Below are positions 1-7,825 of a stretch of 32,258 nt of DNA, in pieces (the stretch's first letter is position 1; each line of letters begins with the position of its first letter). Position numbers and translations under genes: made by a program. The notes beneath the pieces were generated by a model that did not search any database, was not told where the DNA came from, and worked only from the letters and a program-made list of their open reading frames with translations. This stretch comes from Methanosarcinales archaeon (GTDB lineage: Archaea > Halobacteriota > Methanosarcinia > Methanosarcinales > Methanocomedenaceae), in NCBI GenBank assembly GCA_021108405.1, contig JAIOQW010000196.1:1-32258 (forward strand). The letters are read 5' to 3'.

Positions 1-86
1 AGCTTCGAAGAAGCTGAAGATTAGAAAATGTGAACGGAGTGAGCATTTTCGATACTGAAGCTCCGAAGAAGCTGAAGATTAGAAAA
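1..86. repeat. 28-bp direct repeat, two copies
   Basis: Positions 1-28 and 59-86 match at 27 of 28 bases, 58 bp apart. Each copy is followed by a segment ending in ATTTTCGAT. The unit contains the inverted stretch AGCTTCGAAGAAGCT. The repeat may continue to the left of the window. It lies just upstream of the hpt promoter area. No function is evident. Confidence 0.75.
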
Positions 87-171
87 AACGAAGTATTTTC
101 GATTCAAGTTATACTTGATATACTAACACAAAACGATAGATACATATGTGGTTTCAATTAATATGACTATT

Positions 172-726
172 ATGTCAAGCATACTAGAAGAGTCGCTCAA
201 GGCAGCACCCATAATCAAGCGCGGTGAATATCATTATTTTATACACCCTATTACAGATGGGGTTCCGTATCTGGAACCTGAACTATTAAATGAAGTAACT
301 GATAGAATAACAGATGTATTGGAAGCTGATTTTGATAAGATACTTACAATTGAGGCCATGGGGATACACATCGGAACCGCCCTGGCACTTCGAATCGGTA
401 AACCGCTTTCTATTATTCGAAAAAGGTCATATGATCTTCCTTCGGAAATCGAAGTAGGTCAATCTACAGGCTATTCAAAGGGAAAACTATACTTAAATGG
501 TATATTGCCAGGTGATCGCCTGGTAATAGTCGATGATGTGGTCAGTACAGGCGGCACACTGATAGCTGTTAAGGAGGCTGTTGAAAGGGCAGGTGCAGTG
601 ATCGTGGATACAATAGTGGTCATCGAGAGGGGAGATGGAGCCCGGCGTCTCAGGGAAGCGGGATTACCGCTTAAGACCTTGATAACCATCGATGTAGGTC
701 CCAACGGCGTGATCATAGAACAATGA
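172..726 (+). CDS. hpt: Hypoxanthine/guanine phosphoribosyltransferase, archaeal type
   Basis: Purine salvage enzyme that transfers a phosphoribosyl group from PRPP to hypoxanthine or guanine in the cytoplasm. The PRPP-binding loop VIVDDVVSTGGTL is clear in the second half, and IIKRGEYHYFIHPITDGVP near the N-terminus is typical of the archaeal Hpt family. The start is uncertain: the frame is open from a GTG at 148 and has ATGs at 163 and 172. I favour 172 because MSSILEESL aligns with the N-terminus I recall for methanogen homologues; there is no clear Shine-Dalgarno sequence at any of the three. The stop overlaps the dph2 start (ATGA), so the two genes are probably translationally coupled. 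Family assignment is confident; base preference is inferred from the family. Confidence 0.9.
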   Translation: MSSILEESLKAAPIIKRGEYHYFIHPITDGVPYLEPELLNEVTDRITDVLEADFDKILTIEAMGIHIGTALALRIGKPLSIIRKRSYDLPSEIEVGQSTGYSKGKLYLNGILPGDRLVIVDDVVSTGGTLIAVKEAVERAGAVIVDTIVVIERGDGARRLREAGLPLKTLITIDVGPNGVIIEQ

Positions 727-1736
727 ACAGCCAATCTCTCTATTGTAGTTTTTATCTGGACCCGGATGATATCGCCAGCAAGATAAAGCATTCCCGAGCT
801 CGAACAGTAGGACTCCAGTTCCCGGAAGGATTGAAAAGATCAGCTTTTTTTATAGCAGAAGAACTGGAAAAACGCACTTCTGTAAATATAATAATCTCAG
901 GAAACCCCTGCTATGGGGCATGTGATGTAGATATGGAACTTATGAGGTCAGTAGATGTTCTGTTCCACTTCGGACATTCTGAACTGATAAAGGGCCTGGA
1001 CAATGTGATATATATTGAAACACCGGCAAGGGGAAATATTAAAAATGTCCTTGAAAAGGCCACATCCGAACTGGGCCCAGGCACAGTAGGACTGGTAACA
1101 ACGCTGCAGCATGTACACAAGATTGATGATATAAAAACATTTATAGGATCAAAGGGAATATCATATGTAGTGGGTACCGGGGATTCCAGGATCAAGTATC
1201 CTGGCCAGATACTCGGATGCAACTTCTCTGCTGCTGATATATCATGCGATCAATATCTTTATATTGGCTCAGGAACATTTCACCCACTGGGCATTGCAAT
1301 AGCTACTAAACGCAAGGTCCTCTGTGCTGATCCTATGACAACATCAATAGGATGGGTAGACCCTGATAAAGTCCTGCGTACCAGATGCGGAATAATAGCA
1401 AAATGCCGCAGGGCAGAAACATATGGTATACTCATATCTACAAAGATCGGCCAAAATAGGGCTGCACTTGCCCGAAGGATGGGCAAGCTGGCAAAAAAGT
1501 ACGGTAAGAAATATATTATGATCTCTCTTGATAATATCACTCCTGATGCCTTGATGCAATTTAAAATGAATGCCTTTGTGAATACTGCATGTCCCCGTAT
1601 TGCTATTGATGATGCAGGTATGTTCAGTGCACCTGTACTGACACCGGTGGAATTTGAGATTGCGTTGGGACATAAGAACTGGAATGAATATGTGTTTGAT
1701 GAGATCAGGGAACAAACCGTACAGAAAGAATATTGA
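723..1736 (+). CDS. dph2: Diphthamide synthesis protein Dph2 (3-amino-3-carboxypropyl transferase)
   Basis: Radical-SAM-like [4Fe-4S] enzyme for the first step of diphthamide formation on elongation factor 2: it transfers a 3-amino-3-carboxypropyl group from SAM to a histidine. The 337-aa length fits archaeal Dph2. The three widely spaced cluster cysteines of the family can be placed at Cys67 (NPCYGACDVD), Cys166 (ILGCNFSA) and Cys290 (NTACPRIAIDD). The conserved LQFPEGL lies near residues 31-37. Translation is coupled to hpt by a 4-bp overlap. In archaea one Dph2 forms a homodimer, unlike the eukaryotic Dph1-Dph2 pair. Confidence 0.95.
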   Translation: MNSQSLYCSFYLDPDDIASKIKHSRARTVGLQFPEGLKRSAFFIAEELEKRTSVNIIISGNPCYGACDVDMELMRSVDVLFHFGHSELIKGLDNVIYIETPARGNIKNVLEKATSELGPGTVGLVTTLQHVHKIDDIKTFIGSKGISYVVGTGDSRIKYPGQILGCNFSAADISCDQYLYIGSGTFHPLGIAIATKRKVLCADPMTTSIGWVDPDKVLRTRCGIIAKCRRAETYGILISTKIGQNRAALARRMGKLAKKYGKKYIMISLDNITPDALMQFKMNAFVNTACPRIAIDDAGMFSAPVLTPVEFEIALGHKNWNEYVFDEIREQTVQKEY

Positions 1737-1771
1737 ACATAGAGTTTTATGAGATCGTTGAGGTGATTCGG

Positions 1772-1912
1772 ATGTCAAAATTTAAGAAAAGAGATTTGGA
1801 ACGAAAAGGTGACAGGAAACAACAGATTCTTGAAAAGAAATTGATCGATGATAATTTGGAATCACTAACCAGCTCACAAGGAGAAGAAGCACAATATCCT
1901 GATGAGGAGTAA
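1772..1912 (+). CDS. Small charged protein of 46 aa, unknown function
   Basis: A short reading frame starting MSKFKKRDLERKGDRKQQ and ending with acidic residues (YPDEE). It has a good ribosome binding site (GAGGTGAT at 1760-1767, 5 bp before the ATG). It sits 35 bp after dph2 and 6 bp before the ubiquitin-like gene, so it fits an operon. The N-terminal half is strongly basic and the C-terminal half acidic, with no cysteines and no membrane segment. I do not recognise the family. The RBS and tight spacing are the main support for it being real. Confidence 0.6.
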   Translation: MSKFKKRDLERKGDRKQQILEKKLIDDNLESLTSSQGEEAQYPDEE

Positions 1913-1918
1913 TTCCTT

Positions 1919-2125
1919 TTGAAGGTTGATGTCAGGATCACAAGAGGAGAGAGTTCGAATAAATCAATAATGGTCAAGGATGGAAGTACATATAATGATG
2001 TACTTTCATCACTTAATATCAATCCCGAGACTGTTATCATTATGGTGAATAATAGACCGGTACCAGTAGATGAAATAGTATGTACAGATCATATGGAGAT
2101 ATTGATGATCGCATCCAGGGGTTGA
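1919..2125 (+). CDS. MoaD/ThiS-like ubiquitin-fold protein
   Basis: A 68-aa beta-grasp protein of the MoaD/ThiS/SAMP type, which act as sulfur carriers (molybdopterin, thiamine, tRNA thiolation) or as protein modifiers in archaea. The pattern fits: VDVRITRG strand, KDGSTYNDVLSSLNINPETVIIMVNNRPVP in the middle (dissected here as two motifs, TYNDVL and VNNRPVP), then DHMEILMIASRG. The start is a TTG, with no usable in-frame ATG upstream and GAGGAG at 1904-1909 as ribosome binding site. The C-terminus is SRG, with one final glycine, not the usual Gly-Gly needed for adenylation. That may mean a variant chemistry or a role as a non-conjugated fold. It ends the hpt-dph2 operon. Confidence 0.8.
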   Translation: MKVDVRITRGESSNKSIMVKDGSTYNDVLSSLNINPETVIIMVNNRPVPVDEIVCTDHMEILMIASRG

Positions 2126-2152
2126 AGTGAAAGCAATATGTATCCACTTCAA
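2122..2152 (+). terminator. Possible hairpin terminator of the hpt-dph2 operon
   Basis: TTGAAGTG at 2122-2129 pairs perfectly with CACTTCAA at 2145-2152 across a 15-nt loop. It overlaps the stop codon of the last operon gene and is followed by T-rich sequence. Archaeal terminators need mainly T-tracts, so this is only a suggestion. Confidence 0.35.
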
Positions 2153-2486
2153 ATCTAATGGATTTCTTTTGAATGCTTATTGGTAAATACTCATAATCCG
2201 GTCTTAATCTTAAATCATATCTCTATCGACGCTGCTGAATTTGAGATCGTCTCGGTTACCATCTAATTTAAAAGAGATACTGAATCTAATTATTAATAAT
2301 ATATAATTACCAGTAATGTAAATCGAAAATTATATCAGATAATACATTTTTTATATAGAAAATAATGTTAATTAAAAAAATTATTATAGGTATTATCTAA
2401 TCTACCTGCACATAGAAAAGATGGAAATGTCATTGTTATTTCCATGAAAACAGCATATATTTGAAAAAAGTTGAATAAATTGATGG
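2153..2486. other. AT-rich intergenic region upstream of the cytochrome gene
   Basis: About 330 bp with no supportable gene on either strand. It is very AT-rich between roughly 2290 and 2400 and has several TATA-like stretches (for example AATATATAATTA near 2298), so the promoter of the large cytochrome gene should lie here. No convincing Shine-Dalgarno sequence precedes the ATG at 2487. Confidence 0.5.
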
Positions 2487-5400
2487 ATGTGGATGAGAAT
2501 AATAAAACGAAAAAGGGCATATGTCGTTCTGGTTCTATTAACAATATTCCTGTGTATTAATAATTCACTGGCACTGGTAGAAAATGATTGTAGGATCTGC
2601 CATACTAAGGATCTTGTTAGATCACACCATATACTAGATGAGGACGGATATTTATGTACGGACTGTCATTATTCCGGAGACGTATCAGAAGGTAATTTTA
2701 GAGATTGTCTTATCTGCCATACCAATCCGGGAGAAATAGATCACGGAATTAATTGTACTCACTGTCATCTGGAAGGTGGAGGCTTAACAGTCCCTAACTG
2801 GAATGGCCCGATTTTAACATTATCAGGTTTCTTTAATAGTGTGCATAAAAATATTACAGGAGATTTCAATGGCAGCAATTATTCTGATATCAATTTGGTA
2901 TGCTGGGGTTGTCATTACAAGGAAGAAGTATCAAGAACACAACCACCCCCCAGACATCCGTTATCTCCCAGAAACTGTAGTAATATGGACTGTCATAATG
3001 TCAAACAGTCTATCTATAATGAACCTATGATCTATGAACATTTTAAAGAGGTAGACGAGATAGATGAAAATGTATCTACTGCAGTTAACTGTCCGGAATG
3101 TCACGTTAATAGTATTATTAATCCACAAAAAAATATTGTGCTTTCAAACACTTCTTTAGTATCTCATTATGGTTCCACGGATGACCTGATAAATACTACT
3201 AGCTGTATCTATTGTCATCTTGATGTGGATAATGCGCAGGATTGGGGTAATGCACCTGACCCTACGGATAATGTATCCACTCTTTCGGATGAAGAATGGG
3301 AGGAAACATTGTATGTTGGTGATAAATGGGATCTAAGCAACCGTTACTTCTTGATATTCCAGGATATGACTGTCGAAGGTGAAAGTGCACATCTCCAATT
3401 ATTCCTTAATGATATATTAATTGAAGATATTGTATTACATGAAGGTACGAATTATACTTATGAAGACGAATTTATAGATTCAGATGATAAACAGGTTGAT
3501 TCAATAGTATTGGAATTAGACCTGGTCTCAGTGTTCAGTGGAATGAACAATACGAATTTTGTAAAGTTAAAAGGGCATTACTGGAAGCGCATTCATCCTG
3601 AGAATAATGATTCTACATGCTGGGCCTGCCATATGGATAATTATGTAATAGAAAAAAACAGATATATCGTACTGGATGAGGATGATGATGAGGATAATGG
3701 CCTTATTTATTATGTAGAGATATTACTGGACTTTTCTGAGAAAGATACAGTTGATCAGGAGATATTAACCCCGAAAGACTTTGTATTAAAAGAAGGCTAC
3801 AACCAGACAATGCAACTTGGTGGTGGATTCGAATTAATAGTAAATGAAGTAGACATTGATGGTAAGCAGGTCAGTGTCACTCTAACCAAAAACGGTAGTG
3901 TAGTAGAGGAGTATATCTGGCACGAAGGGGAATATATTGAATACGAAGAGGATCTGTCTTTTGAGGGACATGATATTGATGATGTTGTTGTAGTCAGAGC
4001 CAAACTGGATAGTGTTTTTAATGGGATCAGTTATGATGCTGCAATAATAACAGATGTAAAAGTGATCTCTGGGCTTTATGGAATTGAAGATGATGAAATA
4101 CTGGGTGGATATAATACCAGTCAGCTTCATATTGGTAACACATTCTCTATTGGCGGAACTCCTGATACATTCCATGTGCCTTTGTTAAATGAGGGATTAG
4201 ATGGTGCTTCGGACTGTGTTTACTGTCATGAGATCAGTAATGGTTTTAACATTTCAGCAGTTAGTGCAGTACACTCACGTTTAGGCGGTCACGACAAGCT
4301 TAATGCTAATGCGATAAGTAATGAAGAACTCATCAGTGATATTAATAAGGCCTGCTGGGCCTGTCATGGAGACGGAACTGAGCCTGGAAGGCATCCTCCG
4401 GATTATTTATATCCAATGCAGTGTGAAGACTGTCACGTTGCACTTAAGGATCCGAATTTCAATGCAGTGGATATAAGTGATGAAGTTCATGGCCAGGCAG
4501 AGGATTGCAGCCGGTGTCACGCTGCAGATTATCCCGGGTTACATGTTATCAATATGTTCGATCCATTAACACCCTATATCATCAGTATGAATGTAACGTC
4601 TGATAAAAGAGATGAAGGACAATTTATAACAACAGCATTTACTGCAGTGGCTGGTTGGAACATGAAGGTCAGGTCTATGGAGTATTTCATAGATATTGAA
4701 GGTCAGCCCGGAGATGGTATATCATTAGAGCCTGTCGATGGAATTTTCGATGAACAGATGGAAGATGCACAGTTGTGTGTCAATGTGAGCGAACTTGAGC
4801 CTGGCGAGCATACTATTATTATTCGCGCAATGGAACGTGATAATAAATGGGGCCCTGTGACCTCAGCAGAATTTTCAATAGAATCTGAGTCTATAATATC
4901 GGAACATCTTGGATTTAGCCTGCTGGGAGTATCTATATTGGTATTGATCGCCTGTATAATATTCCGGCGTAGAAGTAAGCCTACTCTTAGTGTTTCGAAT
5001 GTGCTTATCTTAACCATTATTATTGTATTGGTTATTACAGGATCCGGGTGTCTTTCTTTTTCGGATGAATCGGATCAGAGCCGGATTGAACAGGAAGATA
5101 ATGAAGATAAAGTAGATAATGAAAAACAGTTAAATCAAAGTACTACATTATCAGAAGGTATCGGACATGATAGAGAATGTACTTTTTGCCACAGTGAGCT
5201 TGGTCATATACCGGAGTGTACACAGTGTCACGGCCTGTTCCATGGTAGCCCACTTTCTGAGTGTAAAAAATGTCATGATGCTCATGCCCCTTTGAATTTT
5301 ACCGGTAGTCAGTCATATGAGAATAATTGTAGCATCTGTCATGTCAGGCAGTTTAATGAAACAAACGATTATCCAGGCAGACATGCTGATATGAAATGTG

Positions 5401-5999
5401 ATTACTGTCATCCCAAACACAGACAAATAGAAATATGCATTAACTGCCATGAGCCGCATGGAACTGATCTCACATATCGCGATTGTATTAACTGTCACCC
5501 AGCTCATATGCCGCAGCAGATCGATTATCCTGATGATGTTGCCAGTGAAGATTGTGCATATTGTCATGAAGAAGTAAGCATTATACTTAAATCAGGACAC
5601 ACGTTACATAATAATCTTGAATGTACATACTGCCATACGGTCCATGCGCTGATCCCTGATTGTAATGACTGTCATACACCGCATACCAGCAATCAAACAT
5701 ACGAAGACTGTATCATTTGTCATGATGATGCACATGATCCTGTGGTTATGGAATTACCTGCAGGCACCTGGCGGGATACGTGTACAGCTTGCCATAAGCA
5801 GATAGATGATGAACTGTATGAAAGCGAGACTATACATGATGATCTTGGCTGTATCTACTGCCATCCTCAACACGGATATCTACCAACCTGTGATTCATGT
5901 CATGGATTGCCGCATAAAGAAATACATGAGAGTTATACGCAGTGTAATATGTGTCATATTCATTCGCATGCAGTGAAGGATATTATGTTTACTAAGTGA
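2487..5999 (+). CDS. Giant 28-heme cytochrome c with S-layer-like domains and central membrane anchor
   Basis: An exported multiheme cytochrome of 1170 aa, probably for electron transfer across the cell envelope. Residues 1-30 form a signal peptide. There are 27 CXXCH motifs plus one CX4CH (Cys164-His170). The N-terminal half has 13 hemes (first at Cys35, last at Cys674). Within it, residues about 270-365 and 390-530 resemble the Methanosarcina S-layer domain (PF07752-like; compare YVGDKWDLSNRY with the protein at 19951). A beta-rich domain (690-800) follows. Two hydrophobic helices (about 809-826 and 838-853) are separated by RRRSKP, and the second ends in a lipobox-like VITGSGC (Cys855). 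After a charged linker, 15 CXXCH motifs are packed between 898 and 1157 with many extra histidines. The topology puts both heme regions outside. It resembles S-layer/cytochrome fusions described in ANME-2 archaea. The exact partner is unknown. Confidence 0.92.
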   Translation: MWMRIIKRKRAYVVLVLLTIFLCINNSLALVENDCRICHTKDLVRSHHILDEDGYLCTDCHYSGDVSEGNFRDCLICHTNPGEIDHGINCTHCHLEGGGLTVPNWNGPILTLSGFFNSVHKNITGDFNGSNYSDINLVCWGCHYKEEVSRTQPPPRHPLSPRNCSNMDCHNVKQSIYNEPMIYEHFKEVDEIDENVSTAVNCPECHVNSIINPQKNIVLSNTSLVSHYGSTDDLINTTSCIYCHLDVDNAQDWGNAPDPTDNVSTLSDEEWEETLYVGDKWDLSNRYFLIFQDMTVEGESAHLQLFLNDILIEDIVLHEGTNYTYEDEFIDSDDKQVDSIVLELDLVSVFSGMNNTNFVKLKGHYWKRIHPENNDSTCWACHMDNYVIEKNRYIVLDEDDDEDNGLIYYVEILLDFSEKDTVDQEILTPKDFVLKEGYNQTMQLGGGFELIVNEVDIDGKQVSVTLTKNGSVVEEYIWHEGEYIEYEEDLSFEGHDIDDVVVVRAKLDSVFNGISYDAAIITDVKVISGLYGIEDDEILGGYNTSQLHIGNTFSIGGTPDTFHVPLLNEGLDGASDCVYCHEISNGFNISAVSAVHSRLGGHDKLNANAISNEELISDINKACWACHGDGTEPGRHPPDYLYPMQCEDCHVALKDPNFNAVDISDEVHGQAEDCSRCHAADYPGLHVINMFDPLTPYIISMNVTSDKRDEGQFITTAFTAVAGWNMKVRSMEYFIDIEGQPGDGISLEPVDGIFDEQMEDAQLCVNVSELEPGEHTIIIRAMERDNKWGPVTSAEFSIESESIISEHLGFSLLGVSILVLIACIIFRRRSKPTLSVSNVLILTIIIVLVITGSGCLSFSDESDQSRIEQEDNEDKVDNEKQLNQSTTLSEGIGHDRECTFCHSELGHIPECTQCHGLFHGSPLSECKKCHDAHAPLNFTGSQSYENNCSICHVRQFNETNDYPGRHADMKCDYCHPKHRQIEICINCHEPHGTDLTYRDCINCHPAHMPQQIDYPDDVASEDCAYCHEEVSIILKSGHTLHNNLECTYCHTVHALIPDCNDCHTPHTSNQTYEDCIICHDDAHDPVVMELPAGTWRDTCTACHKQIDDELYESETIHDDLGCIYCHPQHGYLPTCDSCHGLPHKEIHESYTQCNMCHIHSHAVKDIMFTK

Positions 6000-6018
6000 C
6001 TATAGTTAAAATACTTAT

Positions 6019-6111
6019 AAGTGACATACACTAAATATAATGAGTAAATTAATTATTGTATAATGGAACTCTGCATTTATCGGTATTGCCCCTTTAATTT
6101 ACTGGGATTTT
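6019..6111 (+). pseudogene. Remnant of AAA ATPase promoter and start codons
   Basis: Positions 6019-6080 match 28389-28450 at 55 of 62 bases without gaps. The match covers the promoter and first six codons of the intact ATPase at 28433. Here the frame starts MELCIY (intact copy MELYIY), then diverges and stops after 16 codons at 6111. This looks like the left-over 5' end of a deleted paralogue. It could also be a conserved regulatory segment kept for another reason. Confidence 0.6.
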
Positions 6112-6245
6112 GAAATTATCTTGATCATGATGTCGATCTGCATAGTACCTTGTTGATTGCTATGAAGGTACATGACGTTGATGTTTTTAAAAACACCAGT
6201 AGATTAGCAGGTCAATATCCTTCTTTGCAAAACAAAGTTATTTAA
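6112..6245 (+). other. Possible gene remnant with an internal hairpin
   Basis: From about 6112 one frame is open to TAA at 6243-6245 and reads like real protein (for example STLLIAMKVHDVDVFKNTS), but it has no start in place and no recognised family. A 7-bp inverted repeat, GTACCTT at 6145-6151 and AAGGTAC at 6165-6171, lies inside. It may be decayed coding sequence, or the end of the cytochrome transcript. Confidence 0.3.
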
Positions 6246-6282
6246 AGGACGAAGATAAGTCATAAAAAGGAGGTAAATAAAA

Positions 6283-6882
6283 ATGTCAACAATAACCCAT
6301 TTTATACTGCCAGCAGATGACATGGAGCGAGCGAAAAAGTTCTACACTGAATTATTTGATTGGAAAATTGAAAAATTTCCGGGACCAATAGATTACTATG
6401 CAATTACCACTACCGATATAAACGGCGAGGAAGGTCTTGGTGGCGGACTGGTAAAAAGAGACAAACCACAAGATACAATTATCAACTATGTTGATGTTCC
6501 ATCTGTGGATGAGTATATCACCAAAGTTGAAAAACTCGGTGGTAAAGTAGTGGTTCCCAAGATGGCTATCCCCGGTATAGGATATGCTGCTGTTTGCATT
6601 GACACGGAGAATAATACCTTTGGACTCTGGGAATGCGATGAAGACGCGAAAATGAACCAATGTGAAAGTTGCGGGATGCCGCTTGTTGAAAATACTACAT
6701 CCAAATTTGATGATAAGTATTGCATCCATTGCCAGAATCAGCAAAGCGGTGAGTTGGGGACTAAAGAACAGGTAAGAGAAGGAAGTATAAGAGCAGCGAT
6801 GCAGTTTATGAGTAAAACGAGAGAGGAAGCCGAAAAAATGGCTGATGAAATGATGCCAAAACTACCTCGGTGGCGAGAATAA
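6283..6882 (+). CDS. VOC-family (glyoxalase-like) protein with C-terminal zinc ribbon
   Basis: A 199-aa two-domain protein. Residues 1-120 have the vicinal-oxygen-chelate fold pattern: ITHFILPADDMERAKKFY at the N-terminus, with His6 in the usual metal position, and FGLWECDEDA with Glu117 near the end. Residues 124-150 form a zinc-ribbon-like module with Cys127, Cys130, Cys147 and Cys150 (CESCGMPL ... YCIHC), followed by a helical tail ending MMPKLPRWRE. The ribosome binding site AAGGAGGT at 6267-6274 is excellent. The substrate is not predictable; members include glyoxalases, dioxygenases and resistance proteins. Its stop is followed in the same frame by an unrelated remnant. Confidence 0.85.
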   Translation: MSTITHFILPADDMERAKKFYTELFDWKIEKFPGPIDYYAITTTDINGEEGLGGGLVKRDKPQDTIINYVDVPSVDEYITKVEKLGGKVVVPKMAIPGIGYAAVCIDTENNTFGLWECDEDAKMNQCESCGMPLVENTTSKFDDKYCIHCQNQQSGELGTKEQVREGSIRAAMQFMSKTREEAEKMADEMMPKLPRWRE

Positions 6883-7152
6883 AGAATCGCAAGCAAAACC
6901 ATTGAGGCTCAAAAATTTCTAGAAAAATATCCTAATGTAACAGCACATATGGATAGAAGCGGTTCATTGGCTGTAGATTTAAGAGTTGATATCTATGATG
7001 ATGTAGGTACCAATGTCAATTACCTGAGGTTGAGAGTTTTTATAAACCCTCGAAATCATCGGCCAACCGGAAAGAAATTTATTGATTCTAAAGGGAAACA
7101 TGTTGAAAACAATATACTCGGATATATAAAAACAGAAAAATGTCTTGAATGA
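6883..7152 (+). pseudogene. N-terminally truncated small secreted-type protein
   Basis: Immediately after the VOC stop codon, and in the same frame, the reading frame continues with KTIEAQKFLEKYPNVTAHMD and runs to a stop at 7150-7152. The first ATG (6949) falls inside what looks like the conserved part. Archaeal proteins with similar AQKFLEKYPNV segments normally have an N-terminal signal sequence, which is absent here. I think a deletion joined this tail to the VOC gene. It could alternatively be a short 67-aa gene from 6949, but there is no ribosome binding site there. Confidence 0.5.
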
Positions 7153-7201
7153 GGCTGCTTTCGCATCGCAGAGTATTTAAAAAGAAGGGAGGTACAATAT
7201 T

Positions 7202-7573
7202 GTGATGAAAATGAATACAAAATTCGGGCTGATCGTATTGTTTGCGTTTGGAATCGCCGTTGGTGTGGCTATCACCTGTGTATTCGGGCCGTTCTGTGAC
7301 GTTCGTGTGCATGTATTGGAAGGTTATATAAACGCTGTGAACCAGGATGGGACTGCAATCGGCATAACGATAGAGCCGGGTGGGCAACCGGAGGCGTATA
7401 TAATCGCCGGTGCCACGTGGCGGGAGCATGGCGGTTCCTGGAGTGATAAATTTCCTACTTGTCTCGAGCCCTTAACAAGTGGTCAAAAGGTGCGCTTGGG
7501 CGTCGTGTATACTGCTCCCACAAAGGGAGGACCTGGAAGACCGGTCGTTGTCTGGCTGGAGTGTCTCGACTAG
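7202..7573 (+). CDS. Small exported or membrane-anchored protein, unknown function
   Basis: A 123-aa protein with an N-terminal hydrophobic helix (about residues 8-28, FGLIVLFAFGIAVGVAITCV) that is a signal peptide or anchor, followed by about 95 residues predicted mostly beta (VHVLEGYINAVNQDGTAIGI; VRLGVVYTAP; RPVVVWLECLD). The ribosome binding site GGGAGGT (7187-7193) suits a GTG start at 7202; ATG at 7205 is an equally plausible start one codon later. Cysteines at the C-terminal part and after the helix could form a disulfide outside the cell. No family is recognised. It has a higher GC content than its flanks. Confidence 0.65.
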   Translation: MMKMNTKFGLIVLFAFGIAVGVAITCVFGPFCDVRVHVLEGYINAVNQDGTAIGITIEPGGQPEAYIIAGATWREHGGSWSDKFPTCLEPLTSGQKVRLGVVYTAPTKGGPGRPVVVWLECLD

Positions 7574-7640
7574 GCGATGACCCGCTGCAGCGGTCTGTGA
7601 AGTTTTCCCAGGGATATCGCACCAGATATGACGGTATTGA

Positions 7641-7739
7641 TTTAGCGATAAAATCCAGAATCTATTAAAAGAGAGAAATACTTTCATAGAAGATGTACGT
7701 GCGGAAGGAGACTTCAAATCAGCTAAAAAAACTGGATAA
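7641..7739 (+). pseudogene. Short orphan C-terminal fragment
   Basis: After an in-frame TGA at 7638-7640, 32 codons read FSDKIQNLLKERNTFIED and continue to TAA at 7737-7739. The peptide looks like an amphipathic protein tail but has no start codon and no recognised family. It is probably a remnant. The stretch 7574-7640 shows nothing. Confidence 0.25.
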
Positions 7740-7770
7740 AAAATTTATAAATACGACATATTCATCTAAT

Positions 7771-7804
7771 TTGTCCTACTAAAGTATGACAAATTATTTA
7801 AATA
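7771..7804 (+). promoter_or_regulatory. Palindromic operator next to a TATA box
   Basis: Positions 7771-7792 form a 22-bp imperfect palindrome (TTGTCCTACTAAAGTATGACAA; 9 of 11 base pairs matched). It directly abuts an archaeal TATA-box-like ATTTAAATA at 7796-7804. The TATA box lies about 22-30 bp before the ATG at 7826, so the ATPase mRNA is probably leaderless. A repressor at the palindrome would block TBP/TFB access. Similar half sites occur at 19809-19827. Confidence 0.6.
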
Positions 7805-7825
7805 TGTACTCCTATACTACTTCAT

